The notes: generated from the letters alone by a model not told the origin. 32,739 nucleotides of DNA from Armatimonadota bacterium (GCA_025358205.1 JANYKG010000006.1:1-32739), one strand, 5' to 3'; positions 6,656 through 14,651 are shown, counted from the first letter of the stretch. Program-made: numbers and translations.

Positions 6656-7957
6656 CTAGACGATTTCGTACACCAGAGACCTTGGGGCTGGTGCGGTAGC
6701 CGCGAGTGTGTATGCGCCAAGGACGATGGTTGCGGCCTTGTCTGCGGATTTCTGGTCTTTGGCGTGGACGTCGGTCAGGGGTTCGCCGGCACGAACATGG
6801 TCACCGCACTTCTTGTGCAGGTAGACCCCGACCGCCATGTCCGGCTTCGCGCCTACCGATCCGCGTCCGGCTCCGAGTGCGGTCGCGGCGTGGGCGATCT
6901 CCATCGCGTCGAGGCGGGTGACGTAGCCCGAGGACGGGGAACTTACGGTATGAACCACAGGCGCGGCCGGCAGCAGCGACAGGTCGTCCACCACATTCGG
7001 ATTCCCGCCCTGTGCGGAGATGATCTCTTTCAGCTTGAGAGCGCCTCGTCCGTTTGCGAGCAACTCCCGAATCACGCCCTCGCCATCATCGCGTGACTGC
7101 GCCTTGCCGCCGAGGACAAGCGCCAGCCCTCCTAGGACCGCGCACAGCTCGATCAGCTCGTCCGGACCGTTTCCCTTCAGCGTCTCGATAGCTTCCCGAA
7201 CCTCGATGGCGTTCCCAACTGCCCGACCAAGAGGCTGCTCCATATCGGTGATGGCCGCGACAGTCTTACGCCCGACCTGGTTTCCGATGTCCACCATAGC
7301 GCGGGCAAGTTCGCGAGCCTCGTCAACGGTCTTCACAAACGCGCCTGAGCCAGCTTTCACGTCGAGCACGATGGCATCGGCGCCGGACGCGATCTTCTTG
7401 CTCATGACGCTGGCTGCGATGAGCGGCACGCAGTCCACAGTAGCGGTCAGGTCCCTGAGTGCGTACATCTTCTTGTCGGCGGGAACCATGTCGGCGGTCT
7501 GACCGGCCACTGCCGCCCCGATTCTCTTCACCTGTTCCACCATCTGATCGGGCGTCAGCGCGGTGGAGAATCCGGGTATGGACTCCAGTTTGTCAAGTGT
7601 GCCGCCGGTGTGGCCCAGACTTCGGCCCGACATCTTGGCGATGGGGACACCCGCCGCAGCCAGCAGCGGAATAAGGACGAGCGTTGTCTTGTCGCCCACG
7701 CCGCCGGTACTGTGCTTGTCAACCTTGACGCCGGGGATGCCGCTGAGATCGAGGGTCTGGCCGGAGTACACCATTGCGGTCGTGAGGTCGGCGGTCTCTT
7801 GCGCGTTCATCCCCTGGAAGTAAATCGCCATAAGCAGTGCGGCCATCTGCGAATCGGGGATGCCGCCAGTGACGTAGTCTTGCACGAAGAAGCCGATCTC
7901 CTTCGCGGTCAGAGCGCCGCCGTTGCGTTTCTTGAGGATGATATCGTACGCACGCAT
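6656..7957 (-). CDS. pdp: Pyrimidine-nucleoside (thymidine) phosphorylase
   Basis: It catalyses reversible phosphorolysis of pyrimidine (deoxy)nucleosides to base and (deoxy)ribose-1-phosphate in nucleoside salvage. The 433-residue length matches the family. The phosphate and active-site motif KHSTGGVGDK (81-90), the signature SGRSLGHTGGTLDKLE (110-125) and the LDVKAGSGAF block are intact, and the C-terminal all-beta domain is present. The open frame runs 67 codons further upstream, but ATG 7957 has GGAGG seven nt before it and gives the canonical N-terminus MRAYDIILKKRNG. The 230-bp upstream gap (7958-8187) shows short GC-rich inverted stretches but no promoter I would defend. A thymidine-specific DeoA role cannot be separated from broad Pdp activity by eye. 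Confidence 0.92.
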   Translation of the reverse strand: MRAYDIILKKRNGGALTAKEIGFFVQDYVTGGIPDSQMAALLMAIYFQGMNAQETADLTTAMVYSGQTLDLSGIPGVKVDKHSTGGVGDKTTLVLIPLLAAAGVPIAKMSGRSLGHTGGTLDKLESIPGFSTALTPDQMVEQVKRIGAAVAGQTADMVPADKKMYALRDLTATVDCVPLIAASVMSKKIASGADAIVLDVKAGSGAFVKTVDEARELARAMVDIGNQVGRKTVAAITDMEQPLGRAVGNAIEVREAIETLKGNGPDELIELCAVLGGLALVLGGKAQSRDDGEGVIRELLANGRGALKLKEIISAQGGNPNVVDDLSLLPAAPVVHTVSSPSSGYVTRLDAMEIAHAATALGAGRGSVGAKPDMAVGVYLHKKCGDHVRAGEPLTDVHAKDQKSADKAATIVLGAYTLAATAPAPRSLVYEIV

Positions 7958-8187
7958 GTCCGAGCCTCCAATTGGGGATTGCTCAGATGACGCCCAAAAT
8001 CCTGCTGGGAGGGGGGAGGGATTATTCGCCGCCGATTGACGCGGATAACCGCCGATAGGGAGGATAATTGGGCAGATAGGCAGGAACGGGATTTTCCAAC
8101 GGCGCAAATCCGCGCTCCCTATCGCATTCGCAGTAGCGAACGCTGTCGGGTGCGACATCCGCGGCTAAAATTCCGGTTCCGAGGTAT

Positions 8188-9537
8188 CTAGATCAGGGTG
8201 GGAATCTGCTTGCCGATGGAGTCAACCACGGCTGCTGCGGTCGCCCGGTATGCGTCCTGTTTGATGATCGCGCTGCCGGATAGCCTCGTCTGCTTCTGTG
8301 GGGTGATGAGTAGAAGCGTGACCAGAACGATATCTTCTGATCCGCCGGAGTGGACTACGTGAACGTTCTCGGGGGTGACCGCAAAGCCTTCGGACGGCAG
8401 GAACTTGGTGACGGCTTCGGCGGCGGCATCGGCGATGAGACGAAGCGCGCTGTTTCCAGCGGCATAACCACTGCGCGAACTCTTGTGCGTGACCGACCCG
8501 TCTGTGATCTCCACCTCGGCGACTGCTGTCTCGCCGACGCCCCAGGACAGGTTCAGCGCCTGAATGCCCAGATGCCAGTGGCCGTTGGTATGCTCTTTGG
8601 TGAGAGCGGGTGCATGCGCCGGTGAGGCTGTAACAAGGGTCTGTGGGGCAGGGACGACCTCCGGCTGTTTGACCTCGGCGATTACGGACACGCCGCCCGC
8701 AGCCGACGAACCATCGGAGATTGACTTTGCCACCGTGCATGATTTGCTGGCAAGGTTGATGAGCGAATCCAGTGTGGCTTCGTAGTGTACCTGCTCGCGT
8801 TCTTTGGTCCGCTTGCCGCCGTATATGCCCACGGTGGCGGTCACCGGCTCCGGCAGATCGGCGTTTTGCGATGACCTCAGCCGTTCTTCCAGTGCAGCGG
8901 CGAGCGCCCTGGCCTCGTCATGTGCGCGGACGGTGACTACAACGAACTCATCACCGGCGTATCGGCACAGCATGTCGGTTTCGGCATTCACGTTCGCAGA
9001 CAGAATCATGGCTATATGCTTGATCGCCTTGTCGCCGATGATATGCCCGTAGACCTTGTTGAACATGCGAAGGCGATCCATATCTACAAAAATGACTGTG
9101 ATTTCCTGCCCGCTGCGCAGTGCATTGATGCCCCAGTCGCGCATGGCGTCTACACGAAGGAGTCCGGTGAGAGGGTCCAGTGATTTGCCCAGTTCGGGTA
9201 GCAGATCTCCACGGGTGACTATGCCGACGAGCTTGTTGCCTTCCATCACCAGCAGTCGGCCGTTGCCGATCTTGGTCATGAGGTCAGCGGCGTCTGGCAC
9301 GGGCATAAGCGGGGGTACGGTCACGAACTCGCGGTTCATGATGTGCTGCACGGGGACTTCCGTGTCGCGACCAAGGATGTCCTGATAGTAGATCACGCCG
9401 ACGACAGACTCCTCATCCATGACGGGAAGGCAGCCTATGCTGCGCCCCTTCATGAGGATGATCGCGGTCTTCACCTTGTTATCCGGGCTGAGCCAGATAA
9501 TGTCGGTTGTCATTACGTCGCGGACAGTCTTAGTCAA
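8188..9537 (-). CDS. CBS-CBS-GGDEF protein with unassigned C-terminal domain
   Basis: A 449-residue soluble signalling protein. Two CBS domains (about 3-60 and 63-118), which typically bind adenine nucleotides, precede a GGDEF domain (about 119-275) with DPLTGL (121-126), FVDMDRLRMFN and the signature CRYAGDEFVVV, where AGDEF occupies 194-198. A G-to-A change at the first position is tolerated in some active diguanylate cyclases. No RxxD inhibitory site lies at the usual spot. After a Pro/Ala linker (290-320), residues 322-449 form an alpha/beta domain I cannot name. The start is TTG with GAGGAG nine nt upstream; the next ATG would cut into the first CBS motif. It likely links nucleotide state to cyclic di-GMP. 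Confidence 0.82.
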   Translation of the reverse strand: MTKTVRDVMTTDIIWLSPDNKVKTAIILMKGRSIGCLPVMDEESVVGVIYYQDILGRDTEVPVQHIMNREFVTVPPLMPVPDAADLMTKIGNGRLLVMEGNKLVGIVTRGDLLPELGKSLDPLTGLLRVDAMRDWGINALRSGQEITVIFVDMDRLRMFNKVYGHIIGDKAIKHIAMILSANVNAETDMLCRYAGDEFVVVTVRAHDEARALAAALEERLRSSQNADLPEPVTATVGIYGGKRTKEREQVHYEATLDSLINLASKSCTVAKSISDGSSAAGGVSVIAEVKQPEVVPAPQTLVTASPAHAPALTKEHTNGHWHLGIQALNLSWGVGETAVAEVEITDGSVTHKSSRSGYAAGNSALRLIADAAAEAVTKFLPSEGFAVTPENVHVVHSGGSEDIVLVTLLLITPQKQTRLSGSAIIKQDAYRATAAAVVDSIGKQIPTLI

Positions 9538-9567
9538 GGCGGTCTACTCCTCTGGCCCATTTGCAGT

Positions 9568-9627
9568 AATACCGGTTTGAGTATAGCATGTTCTGAGTAC
9601 ATTGGATACTGGACAGAATACCGGTTT
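9568..9627. promoter_or_regulatory. Direct repeat pair flanking a -10 element upstream of the CBS-GGDEF gene
   Basis: AATACCGGTTT occurs twice in the same orientation, at 9568-9578 and 9617-9627, 49 bp apart. Each contains the palindrome ACCGGT. Between them, on the minus strand, is TATACT (9580-9585), a plausible -10 for the gene starting at 9537, although its -35 is weak. The layout resembles a pair of operator sites around a promoter. Confidence 0.4.
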
Positions 9628-9634
9628 TTTGACA

Positions 9635-9916
9635 TCAGCCGATAAGATGGCGCAGTCCGATTACGACAAGTGCAAGTACGAGAGCAAGCGCCACCAGTCC
9701 TACGGTCGGGCCGATGACGACAAATGCACATACAAAGGCCAGCAGAACCAGACCCGCAGTGATGCGCATGATAAGTCTGCGGCGGTGAACGCGGACTTCC
9801 TGCGTAGACTTACCAAACAGCGCGTTGAACCGGTCGCGCTCCTCGGCATCATTTACTCCGTAGACGTCTTCTTCATCCGGAATGTTATCTTTGCCGTCTC
9901 TGATCTCGAAGCCCAT
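9635..9916 (-). CDS. Small membrane protein of unknown function
   Basis: A 93-residue open frame. The first ~45 residues are hydrophilic and acidic (RDGKDNIPDEEDVYGVND), followed by a basic patch RVHRRRLIMR and a hydrophobic region from about 52 to 88 that could form two short transmembrane segments around VVIGPTVG, ending RHLIG. A cytosolic N-terminus is likely from the positive residues. The ribosome site is weak (CCGGGAAC before the ATG). A longer plus-strand frame overlaps it but has Lys/Arg/Gln-rich content typical of an antisense shadow, while this frame has a sensible membrane topology. I do not recognise a family. Confidence 0.55.
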   Translation of the reverse strand: MGFEIRDGKDNIPDEEDVYGVNDAEERDRFNALFGKSTQEVRVHRRRLIMRITAGLVLLAFVCAFVVIGPTVGLVALALVLALVVIGLRHLIG

Positions 9917-9947
9917 TTTATCGTTCCCGGCCAGCCTGCATAATGCA

Positions 9948-9992
9948 GGGCCTTCATAGCATTATTCACGTTCTTCGTGAATAATGCCGGTC
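9948..9992. repeat. Palindromic repeat family A, copy 1 (overlaps rnhB 3' end)
   Basis: Inner arms GCATTATTCACG (9959-9970) and CGTGAATAATGC (9976-9987) surround the loop TTCTT. An outer GGCC (9949-9952) can pair with GGTC (9989-9992) using one wobble, leaving a TTCATA bulge. The element covers the last codons and the TAA of rnhB. A separate small palindrome CCTGCAT-A-ATGCAGG lies just to its left (9935-9949). Confidence 0.8.
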
Positions 9993-10630
9993 AGTGGTAG
10001 CTGCGGTAGGCGGTCTCTTACCGGCCCGAATGATCGTCGGTGTATCTCACACGCGCCGTGTATGGAGAGCATGCGCATGTGCTCTTCGGTGGGATATCCC
10101 TTGTGTTTCGCGAACCCATACTGCGGGAATGCCTCGTCATAGATGAGCATGATGCGGTCTCGGGTCACCTTGGCGATGATGGACGCCGCTGCTATGGACG
10201 CGCTCTTCGCGTCTCCGCCGATGATGCCGATCTGCGGGCTCAGGATATCTCGAACTGCATAGCCGTCCACCAGACAGAGGTCAACCGCTGTGCCAAGCCC
10301 GGCCAATGCGGCGCGCATTGCCATGTGAGTAGCGCGGAGGATGTTCACCCGGTCTATCTCCGCCTCTTCTACTATACCCACGCCCACGGCAAGCGCTGTG
10401 GCATGAATCTTGTCGAACGCGGCATCCCTCTTTCGCGAGGTTAGCTGCTTGGAATCGAAGATGCCGTCCGCGTCACACTCCAGTGGCAGAATCACAGCCG
10501 CCGCAACCACCGGCCCTGCGAGCGGACCTCTGCCGGCTTCGTCTATGCCGGCAATCACACGAATGCCCCGCGCCGAAGCGTCGCGCTCATACGCCCACAG
10601 ATCAATGTCTTCGCGTCTGATCTTTGCCAT
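9962..10630 (-). CDS. rnhB: Ribonuclease HII
   Basis: It cleaves the RNA strand of RNA-DNA hybrids and nicks at single ribonucleotides in DNA. Of 222 residues, the signature AGIDEAGRGPLAGP carries catalytic D30 and E31; DSKQLTSRKR follows at 59-68; D122 is in LVDGY and D158 in AKVTRD. GYPTEEHMRMLSIHG and HRRSFGPV complete the family pattern. ATG 10630 is chosen because the family N-terminus fits and the 30 extra upstream codons are read from a hairpin repeat (10685-10740); no clear ribosome site is visible. The last residues, IIHEERE, and the stop are supplied by palindromic repeat A. A terminator separates it from lepB, so it probably has its own promoter. Confidence 0.93.
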   Translation of the reverse strand: MAKIRREDIDLWAYERDASARGIRVIAGIDEAGRGPLAGPVVAAAVILPLECDADGIFDSKQLTSRKRDAAFDKIHATALAVGVGIVEEAEIDRVNILRATHMAMRAALAGLGTAVDLCLVDGYAVRDILSPQIGIIGGDAKSASIAAASIIAKVTRDRIMLIYDEAFPQYGFAKHKGYPTEEHMRMLSIHGACEIHRRSFGPVRDRLPQLPLTGIIHEERE

Positions 10631-10684
10631 TGCACACACTCGGTCGAGTTGTTCACAACACGCACGACATGATAGAGTTTGCAC

Positions 10685-10740
10685 TGTAGCCGCAGGCTTC
10701 ATGCCTGCAGGCCGACGCACCCGTAAAGGGTGCGTCTACA
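10685..10740. repeat. Double-hairpin repeat element family B, copy 1
   Basis: Terminal TGTAG (10685-10689) and CTACA (10736-10740) enclose two hairpins: GCAGGC/GCCTGC around TTCAT, and GACGCACCC (10714-10722)/GGGTGCGTC (10728-10736) around GTAAA. The second is a perfect 9-bp stem. It lies in the rnhB-lepB gap, upstream of the chosen rnhB start. Confidence 0.65.
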
Positions 10741-10764
10741 GGCTCCATTCGATCCCGGTAATGC

Positions 10765-10795
10765 CAAAAAGGCCCAGGGTTTCGACCCCAGGCCT
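10765..10795 (-). terminator. Intrinsic terminator after lepB
   Basis: Read on the minus strand, AGGCCTGGGG (10795-10786) pairs with CCCTGGGCCT (10779-10770) around a short loop, followed directly by TTTTT (10770-10766). It sits 17 bp past the lepB stop and would close the housekeeping transcript. Confidence 0.85.
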
Positions 10796-10811
10796 GAATC
10801 TTGATTCTCAA

Positions 10812-11693
10812 TCAGTGGGGAATCCCCATGCGGTTGAGCGGCCAGAATCGAACCAGGGCTTTCCCTACCACTCGATCTCTACTCAGGAACCCCCACAAGT
10901 GGCTGTCGTTGCTGTTGTTTCGGTTATCGCCCATCATGAATAACATGCCCGCAGGCACCTTCGTCGGAGGCATATCGTAAGCGGGCGGCTCAGCCAGGTA
11001 AGGCTCCTTCAAGAGTTTACCGTTTCGGATAAGCCCCTTGCCGGCAACCACTTGCAGCACATCGCCCGGCACGCCGACCAGTCGCTTGATGAAGTCCTTT
11101 TCCACCACTCTGATCTGCGCCCCAACGAGGTCCTTGGCTGCATTGGCATCTTCCACGCCGCTCAGTTTTACGACCTTGCTGTTCTCCGCCCACGCATCCA
11201 CGTACCTGAGATCGTAGTTGCCGTTCTCCATTATGCAGACCTGACGAACTTTAGCAAGTTCTTCGGGATGGCTGGTATTGAGCGATAGCCTTACTGCGCC
11301 CTTATTGCCAACCGGAGCCGTCACCGTTGCCGCTACCTTGTTCCACTCCGCGCGGTTTAAGATCTGCTCCCCTGGTATCAACGGCGGTGACTTGAAGACC
11401 ACGATATCGCCGTGCTTAGGCTCGCTGAACCGATAGGTGAACTTGTTCACCAGTATGTGGTCGCTCAACTGCAAAGTAGGCAGCATTGACCCGGACGGTA
11501 TGTAAAACGCCTGGACGACAAACGGCCTGATGATGAGAAAGACCAACACCACCGCGATAAGCACCGACTCCACACCCTCGGCGGCAGACTTTGCCGTGGG
11601 TGACTGGGATTTGCCCAGTATAAACCAGATGACCAGAAGCGCCGCTACTGCAGCCAGTATGTACGGAAGCGTGATATTCGCCAGCCAATCCAT
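10812..11693 (-). CDS. lepB: Signal peptidase I
   Basis: A membrane-bound S26 serine protease that removes Sec and Tat signal peptides on the outer face of the inner membrane. It has 293 residues. Two transmembrane segments (about 8-27 and 43-60) precede the catalytic domain. Box B, IPSGSMLPTL, carries nucleophile S69; the general base K203 lies in FIKRLVGVPGD; GDNRNNSNDS (255-264) and GKALVRFWPLNR complete the family. The stretch between residues 105 and 190 is longer than in typical Gram-positive enzymes and contains CIMENGNYDLRYVDAW. It begins six bp after the rplS stop, so it is part of the rpsP-rplS operon, a placement also seen in Firmicutes. Confidence 0.94.
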   Translation of the reverse strand: MDWLANITLPYILAAVAALLVIWFILGKSQSPTAKSAAEGVESVLIAVVLVFLIIRPFVVQAFYIPSGSMLPTLQLSDHILVNKFTYRFSEPKHGDIVVFKSPPLIPGEQILNRAEWNKVAATVTAPVGNKGAVRLSLNTSHPEELAKVRQVCIMENGNYDLRYVDAWAENSKVVKLSGVEDANAAKDLVGAQIRVVEKDFIKRLVGVPGDVLQVVAGKGLIRNGKLLKEPYLAEPPAYDMPPTKVPAGMLFMMGDNRNNSNDSHLWGFLSRDRVVGKALVRFWPLNRMGIPH

Positions 11694-11699
11694 GGTTTA

Positions 11700-12044
11700 T
11701 TATCTCGCTTCTTTGATTCTCGCGGCCTTTCCAATCTTGTCTCTCAGATAGAAGAGCTTGGCGCGGCGGACCTTACCCTTGCGGATGGCTTCCACCTTGG
11801 CCACTCTCGGGCTGTTCAGCAGGAACGTGCGTTCCACGCCGATACCGTGAGAGATCTTGCGGACTATGAAGGTCTCGCGGTTGCTGTCATGCCGCTTGGC
11901 GATGACAACGCCCTCGAAGATCTGAATGCGCTCTTTGCCGCCCTCAATGACGCGGACATGCACCTTCACGGTGTCACCCACGCCGAACACCGGCTTTTCA
12001 GCCTTGAGTTGCGCTTTTTCGATTTCCTGAATGATCGTAGACAT
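11700..12044 (-). CDS. rplS: Ribosomal protein L19
   Basis: A 114-residue large-subunit protein at the 30S/50S interface. [24 protein letters not shown], the [14 protein letters not shown] block, HSPxV-like [26 protein letters not shown] and the C-terminal KAARIKE are all standard for L19, and the length is typical. Its ATG overlaps the trmD stop by one base (TAATG), so it is translationally coupled to trmD. lepB follows after six bp. The order rimM-trmD-rplS is nearly universal. Confidence 0.97.
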   Translation of the reverse strand: MSTIIQEIEKAQLKAEKPVFGVGDTVKVHVRVIEGGKERIQIFEGVVIAKRHDSNRETFIVRKISHGIGVERTFLLNSPRVAKVEAIRKGKVRRAKLFYLRDKIGKAARIKEAR

Positions 12045-12781
12045 TACCCGGACTCCTTCAGCTTCTTGATTGTTGCTTCGTCTTCATCTAATAAATCGGC
12101 CTTCTCCAGTAGATCGGGCCGCCGATTCAGCGTTCGTTTCAGAGACTCAAACCGTCTCCACTTGGCTACCTCGCCGTGATGGCCTGAGAGCAGCACATCC
12201 GGGACCTTCCAGCCCCGAAAGTCCGCCGGCCTTGTGTAATGAGGATACTCCAGCAGTCCTTCCGAGAAGGACTCATCCAGCGGAGACTCGCCGCCTCCGA
12301 GTACACCGGGGATCAGCCGCACCACTGAGTCTAAGACTACCAGTGCTGGCAGCTCCCCCCCTGTTAATACGTAATCGCCGATGGAGAGTTCCTCGTCCAC
12401 AAGATGCTCTCTCACCCGTTCATCTACGCCTTCGTAGTGGCCGCAGATCAAAACGAGATGCGGGAGCATGGACAGCTCTTCCGCCTTCCGCTGAGTGAAC
12501 GGCTCACCTTGCGGACAGAGCATTATCACCCGGCTTTGGTCGGTCCAATATTCGGTTTTTATCTGCTCGGCCGCTCTGAAAATCGGCTCGGGCTTCATGA
12601 CCATTCCGGCACCCCCACCGTATGGCGGCTCGTCCGTGGTCCTATGCTTGTCTTCGGTGAAATCCCGAATGTTATGTACGCAGACCGTGACCGCGCCCTT
12701 CTCCTGCGCGCGTTTCACGATGCTGTAATCCACTCCGCTGCGAATGACTTCCGGGAAGACGGTAAGGATATCCACCCTCAT
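12044..12781 (-). CDS. trmD: tRNA (guanine37-N1)-methyltransferase
   Basis: It methylates G37 of tRNAs reading CNN codons, using S-adenosylmethionine, and prevents +1 frameshifting. The 245-residue SPOUT enzyme starts [11 protein letters not shown]. The knot region is clear: [28 protein letters not shown], and [23 protein letters not shown]. The C-terminal domain ends in [18 protein letters not shown]. It starts three bp after the rimM stop and its TAA overlaps the rplS ATG, both consistent with tight operon coupling. Confidence 0.97.
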   Translation of the reverse strand: MRVDILTVFPEVIRSGVDYSIVKRAQEKGAVTVCVHNIRDFTEDKHRTTDEPPYGGGAGMVMKPEPIFRAAEQIKTEYWTDQSRVIMLCPQGEPFTQRKAEELSMLPHLVLICGHYEGVDERVREHLVDEELSIGDYVLTGGELPALVVLDSVVRLIPGVLGGGESPLDESFSEGLLEYPHYTRPADFRGWKVPDVLLSGHHGEVAKWRRFESLKRTLNRRPDLLEKADLLDEDEATIKKLKESG

Positions 12782-12784
12782 CAG

Positions 12785-13294
12785 CTATTCCCGCTCCAGT
12801 CCTTCCATCGGCCTGACCACCATCAGCCGCGTGTCCATGTCCATGCTGACCACAAACTCTTTCACTGCCGGTATCATGGCCTGATCGGTCACGTACACAT
12901 CGTTCGCCGGAGACCTGATGATCTCGGTGATCGTCCCCAGGCTTTTGCCGTCGGTGGTCACCACGTCCAACCCGATGACATCATCCACATAGTATTCGCC
13001 TTCGGGGAGCGGCGCAACGTCCGAGAGCCTGATGCGCACTTCCATGCCCCGCAGAAGCTCCGCCTTGGTCAGGTCGTCCACTCCCGCGAACTTCATGGAA
13101 ATGCCGTTGTTTCGGACAGCCACGCTCTCGATGCCGAATACGCGCCCGTGGGTTTCGTCTCTGCCCACAAACACCTCGTCAAGCATCTCGAAACGCTCAG
13201 GATGATCGGTAAGCGGGATGACCTTTACGTCACCCTTGAACCCAAACGGAGCGCACACCTCGCCGATAACTACTTCCCAACCTGGATTACTCAT
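12785..13294 (-). CDS. rimM: 16S rRNA processing protein RimM
   Basis: A 169-residue 30S assembly factor that binds S19. It has the N-terminal RimM barrel beginning WEVVIGEVCAPFGFKGDVKVIPLTDHPERF and the C-terminal PRC barrel starting around GEYYVDDVIGLDVVTTDGKSLGTI. ATG 13294 is preferred because the upstream frame adds only MLRRPWSTHF, read from repeat A, and a GGAG lies 10 nt before this ATG. It is followed by trmD after three bp. The 75-bp gap to ylqD contains palindromic repeat A copy 2. Confidence 0.94.
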   Translation of the reverse strand: MSNPGWEVVIGEVCAPFGFKGDVKVIPLTDHPERFEMLDEVFVGRDETHGRVFGIESVAVRNNGISMKFAGVDDLTKAELLRGMEVRIRLSDVAPLPEGEYYVDDVIGLDVVTTDGKSLGTITEIIRSPANDVYVTDQAMIPAVKEFVVSMDMDTRLMVVRPMEGLERE

Positions 13295-13309
13295 GAAATG
13301 AGTGCTCCA

Positions 13310-13354
13310 GGGCCTTCTTAGCATTATCCACGTTTCTTGTGAATAATGCGGCCC
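13310..13354. repeat. Palindromic repeat family A, copy 2
   Basis: GCATTATCCAC (13321-13331) faces GTGAATAATGC (13339-13349), with one mismatch. The outer stem GGGCC (13310-13314)/GGCCC (13350-13354) is perfect, and the left strand carries the TTCTTA bulge seen in the other copies as TTCNNA. It lies in the rimM-ylqD gap and on the shared transcript. Confidence 0.8.
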
Positions 13355-13369
13355 AGCGGTTGTCGCCCG

Positions 13370-13774
13370 TCATTGGTTCCTTATCTCCACGATCAATCCA
13401 TCTCGCGCTACTATCTCGGCTGCCACCAGTTTGTCGTTCAGGTTGTCGCCCACATGGACTTCAACCAGCCCGTCAACATCGGTCTGCCGATACTCCGACT
13501 CAAGTTCCAACGCTTCGGCTGCCGCGATCTCGGCGGTGAGCTTTGCGTTCAGCTCATCTCGTTTCTGCAGTTGGCGCTCCAACTTCTGACGAAAAGAATC
13601 TGCCCGAGCCGGGTCTTTACCCTGCAACTCAGTCAGGTATTTTCGCCCCTGAAGCTCCAAGTCTTGACGCGATAACTCAATCTCGCGCTGAGCTTTACGC
13701 AGACGCGCAAGCAATTCCATCTTGAACTGCTCGGTGACTATCGTCTTAACTATCACCTTGCGATGGATCAACAT
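13370..13774 (-). CDS. ylqD: YlqD-family coiled-coil protein
   Basis: A 134-residue protein recognised as YlqD-like by position, length and architecture. A short N-terminal strand (VIVKTIVTEQFK) leads into a long charged helix from ELLARLRKAQREIELSR to QKLERQLQKRDELNAKLTAEI, predicted to be coiled coil, and a C-terminal beta region VDGLVEVHVGDNLNDKL...GLIVEIRNQ resembling a small barrel. B. subtilis ylqD is also found between khpA (ylqC) and rimM. ATG 13774 is taken as start; a TTG two codons earlier is possible and neither has a clear ribosome site. The family's biochemical role is not established. Confidence 0.8.
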   Translation of the reverse strand: MLIHRKVIVKTIVTEQFKMELLARLRKAQREIELSRQDLELQGRKYLTELQGKDPARADSFRQKLERQLQKRDELNAKLTAEIAAAEALELESEYRQTDVDGLVEVHVGDNLNDKLVAAEIVARDGLIVEIRNQ

Positions 13775-13790
13775 GTGCAAGATTCGCCCG

Positions 13791-14021
13791 TCAAGGGATA
13801 ATCTCTACGTAGACGCGCTTCTTGTCCTTCATCGCCGCAGCCTTCGCTATCGTGCGAAGTGAATTAGCGATCTTACCCTGCTTGCCGATGACCTTGCCCA
13901 GATCGTCCGCAGCAACTCTGATCTCATACGTTGTGGACTCTTCCCCTGGAACTTCGGTGATGTTCACCTGTTCCGGCTCATCCACCAGAGCCTTTACCAG
14001 ATACTCGATCATATCCTTCAA
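13791..14021 (-). CDS. khpA: KH-domain RNA-binding protein KhpA
   Basis: A 76-residue single KH domain with the RNA-contact loop GKQGK in VIGKQGKIANSLRTIAKAA. In Firmicutes KhpA pairs with KhpB (Jag/EloR) and affects cell elongation and sRNA binding; here this is inference by homology. The start needs a decision. A TTG at 14030 touches the AAAGGAG sequence, which is too close. The TTG at 14021 lies nine nt after it and yields MKDMIEYLVKALV, matching the family N-terminus, so it is preferred. It sits between rpsP and ylqD, the usual place. Confidence 0.92.
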   Translation of the reverse strand: MKDMIEYLVKALVDEPEQVNITEVPGEESTTYEIRVAADDLGKVIGKQGKIANSLRTIAKAAAMKDKKRVYVEIIP

Positions 14022-14030
14022 CCCGAACAA

Positions 14031-14037
14031 CTCCTTT
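14031..14037 (-). promoter_or_regulatory. khpA ribosome binding site that decides the start
   Basis: AAAGGAG on the minus strand is immediately followed by TTG (14030-14028) and, nine nt later, by a second TTG (14021-14019). Spacing favours the second codon as the real initiator. Confidence 0.7.
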
Positions 14038-14102
14038 CGGTGTGCGGGATAGAGGATTCAAGGTTGAAGGCTTGCGGCCCCCATGCCCTGGATCGGCTCC
14101 CG

Positions 14103-14651
14103 CTATTCAGCCGTCTTCTCCTCTACTGCTTCAGCCTCGATAGCTACCGGCGCTTCTTCGGCAACTTCGGCTGTCGGCTGCTCTTCAACGGTTTCGGCAA
14201 CTGCAACCGGCTCTGCTTCTACTACTTCGGTCTTCTTCTTCCGGGCGACCGGCTTCTCTTCAATTGATTCGGCTACTGCTGCGGGCGTTTCTTCAGCAAC
14301 GTCAGCCTTCTTCTTCCTGGCAACCGGCTTCTTTTTCTCCTCTACAGGTGCGGGAGCCTCTTCAACTACTACGGCCTCCACGCCCTGACCCTTGGATGCA
14401 AGGAACTTGGCCACGATGCCCTGCTTCTTCAGCAGCGCCTGTGTGGTGTCCGTTGCCTGCGCGCCACGGCCCATCCAGAGAAGAGCCTTCTCTTCGTCAA
14501 TCTTTATGGTCGCGGGGTCGGTGTTGGGGTCATACGTGCCGATAGCCTCGATGAACCGTCCGTTGCGCGCTCTGCGGCTATCTGCTATGACCACTCTATA
14601 AAAGGGCCGTCCCTTAGCGCCCATGCGTCTCAGTCTGATCTTAACTGACAA
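14103..14651 (-). CDS. rpsP: Ribosomal protein S16 with long Ala/Glu/Lys-rich tail
   Basis: The first ~85 residues are normal S16: [34 protein letters not shown] and the [18 protein letters not shown] segment. The protein continues to 182 residues, about twice the usual length, with a low-complexity tail. The tail holds two similar blocks, [22 protein letters not shown] and [22 protein letters not shown], then an acidic end. It alternates basic KKK clusters with acidic/Ala runs and is probably disordered. Tails of this kind occur on S16 in several phyla. The start is TTG with GGAGG seven nt upstream. It heads the khpA-ylqD-rimM-trmD-rplS-lepB series, 71 bp after ffh. Confidence 0.94.
   Translation of the reverse strand: MSVKIRLRRMGAKGRPFYRVVIADSRRARNGRFIEAIGTYDPNTDPATIKIDEEKALLWMGRGAQATDTTQALLKKQGIVAKFLASKGQGVEAVVVEEAPAPVEEKKKPVARKKKADVAEETPAAVAESIEEKPVARKKKTEVVEAEPVAVAETVEEQPTAEVAEEAPVAIEAEAVEEKTAE

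Noticed and set aside
7958-8187. N-terminal extension of the nucleoside phosphorylase or a small gene in the 230-bp gap
   Set aside because: The extension lacks family similarity, and the GGAGG site before ATG 7957 gives the standard enzyme length; no other frame has support.
12404-13321. Plus-strand open frame of 305 codons opposite trmD and rimM
   Set aside because: Spans two conserved genes on the other strand and has no recognisable domain.
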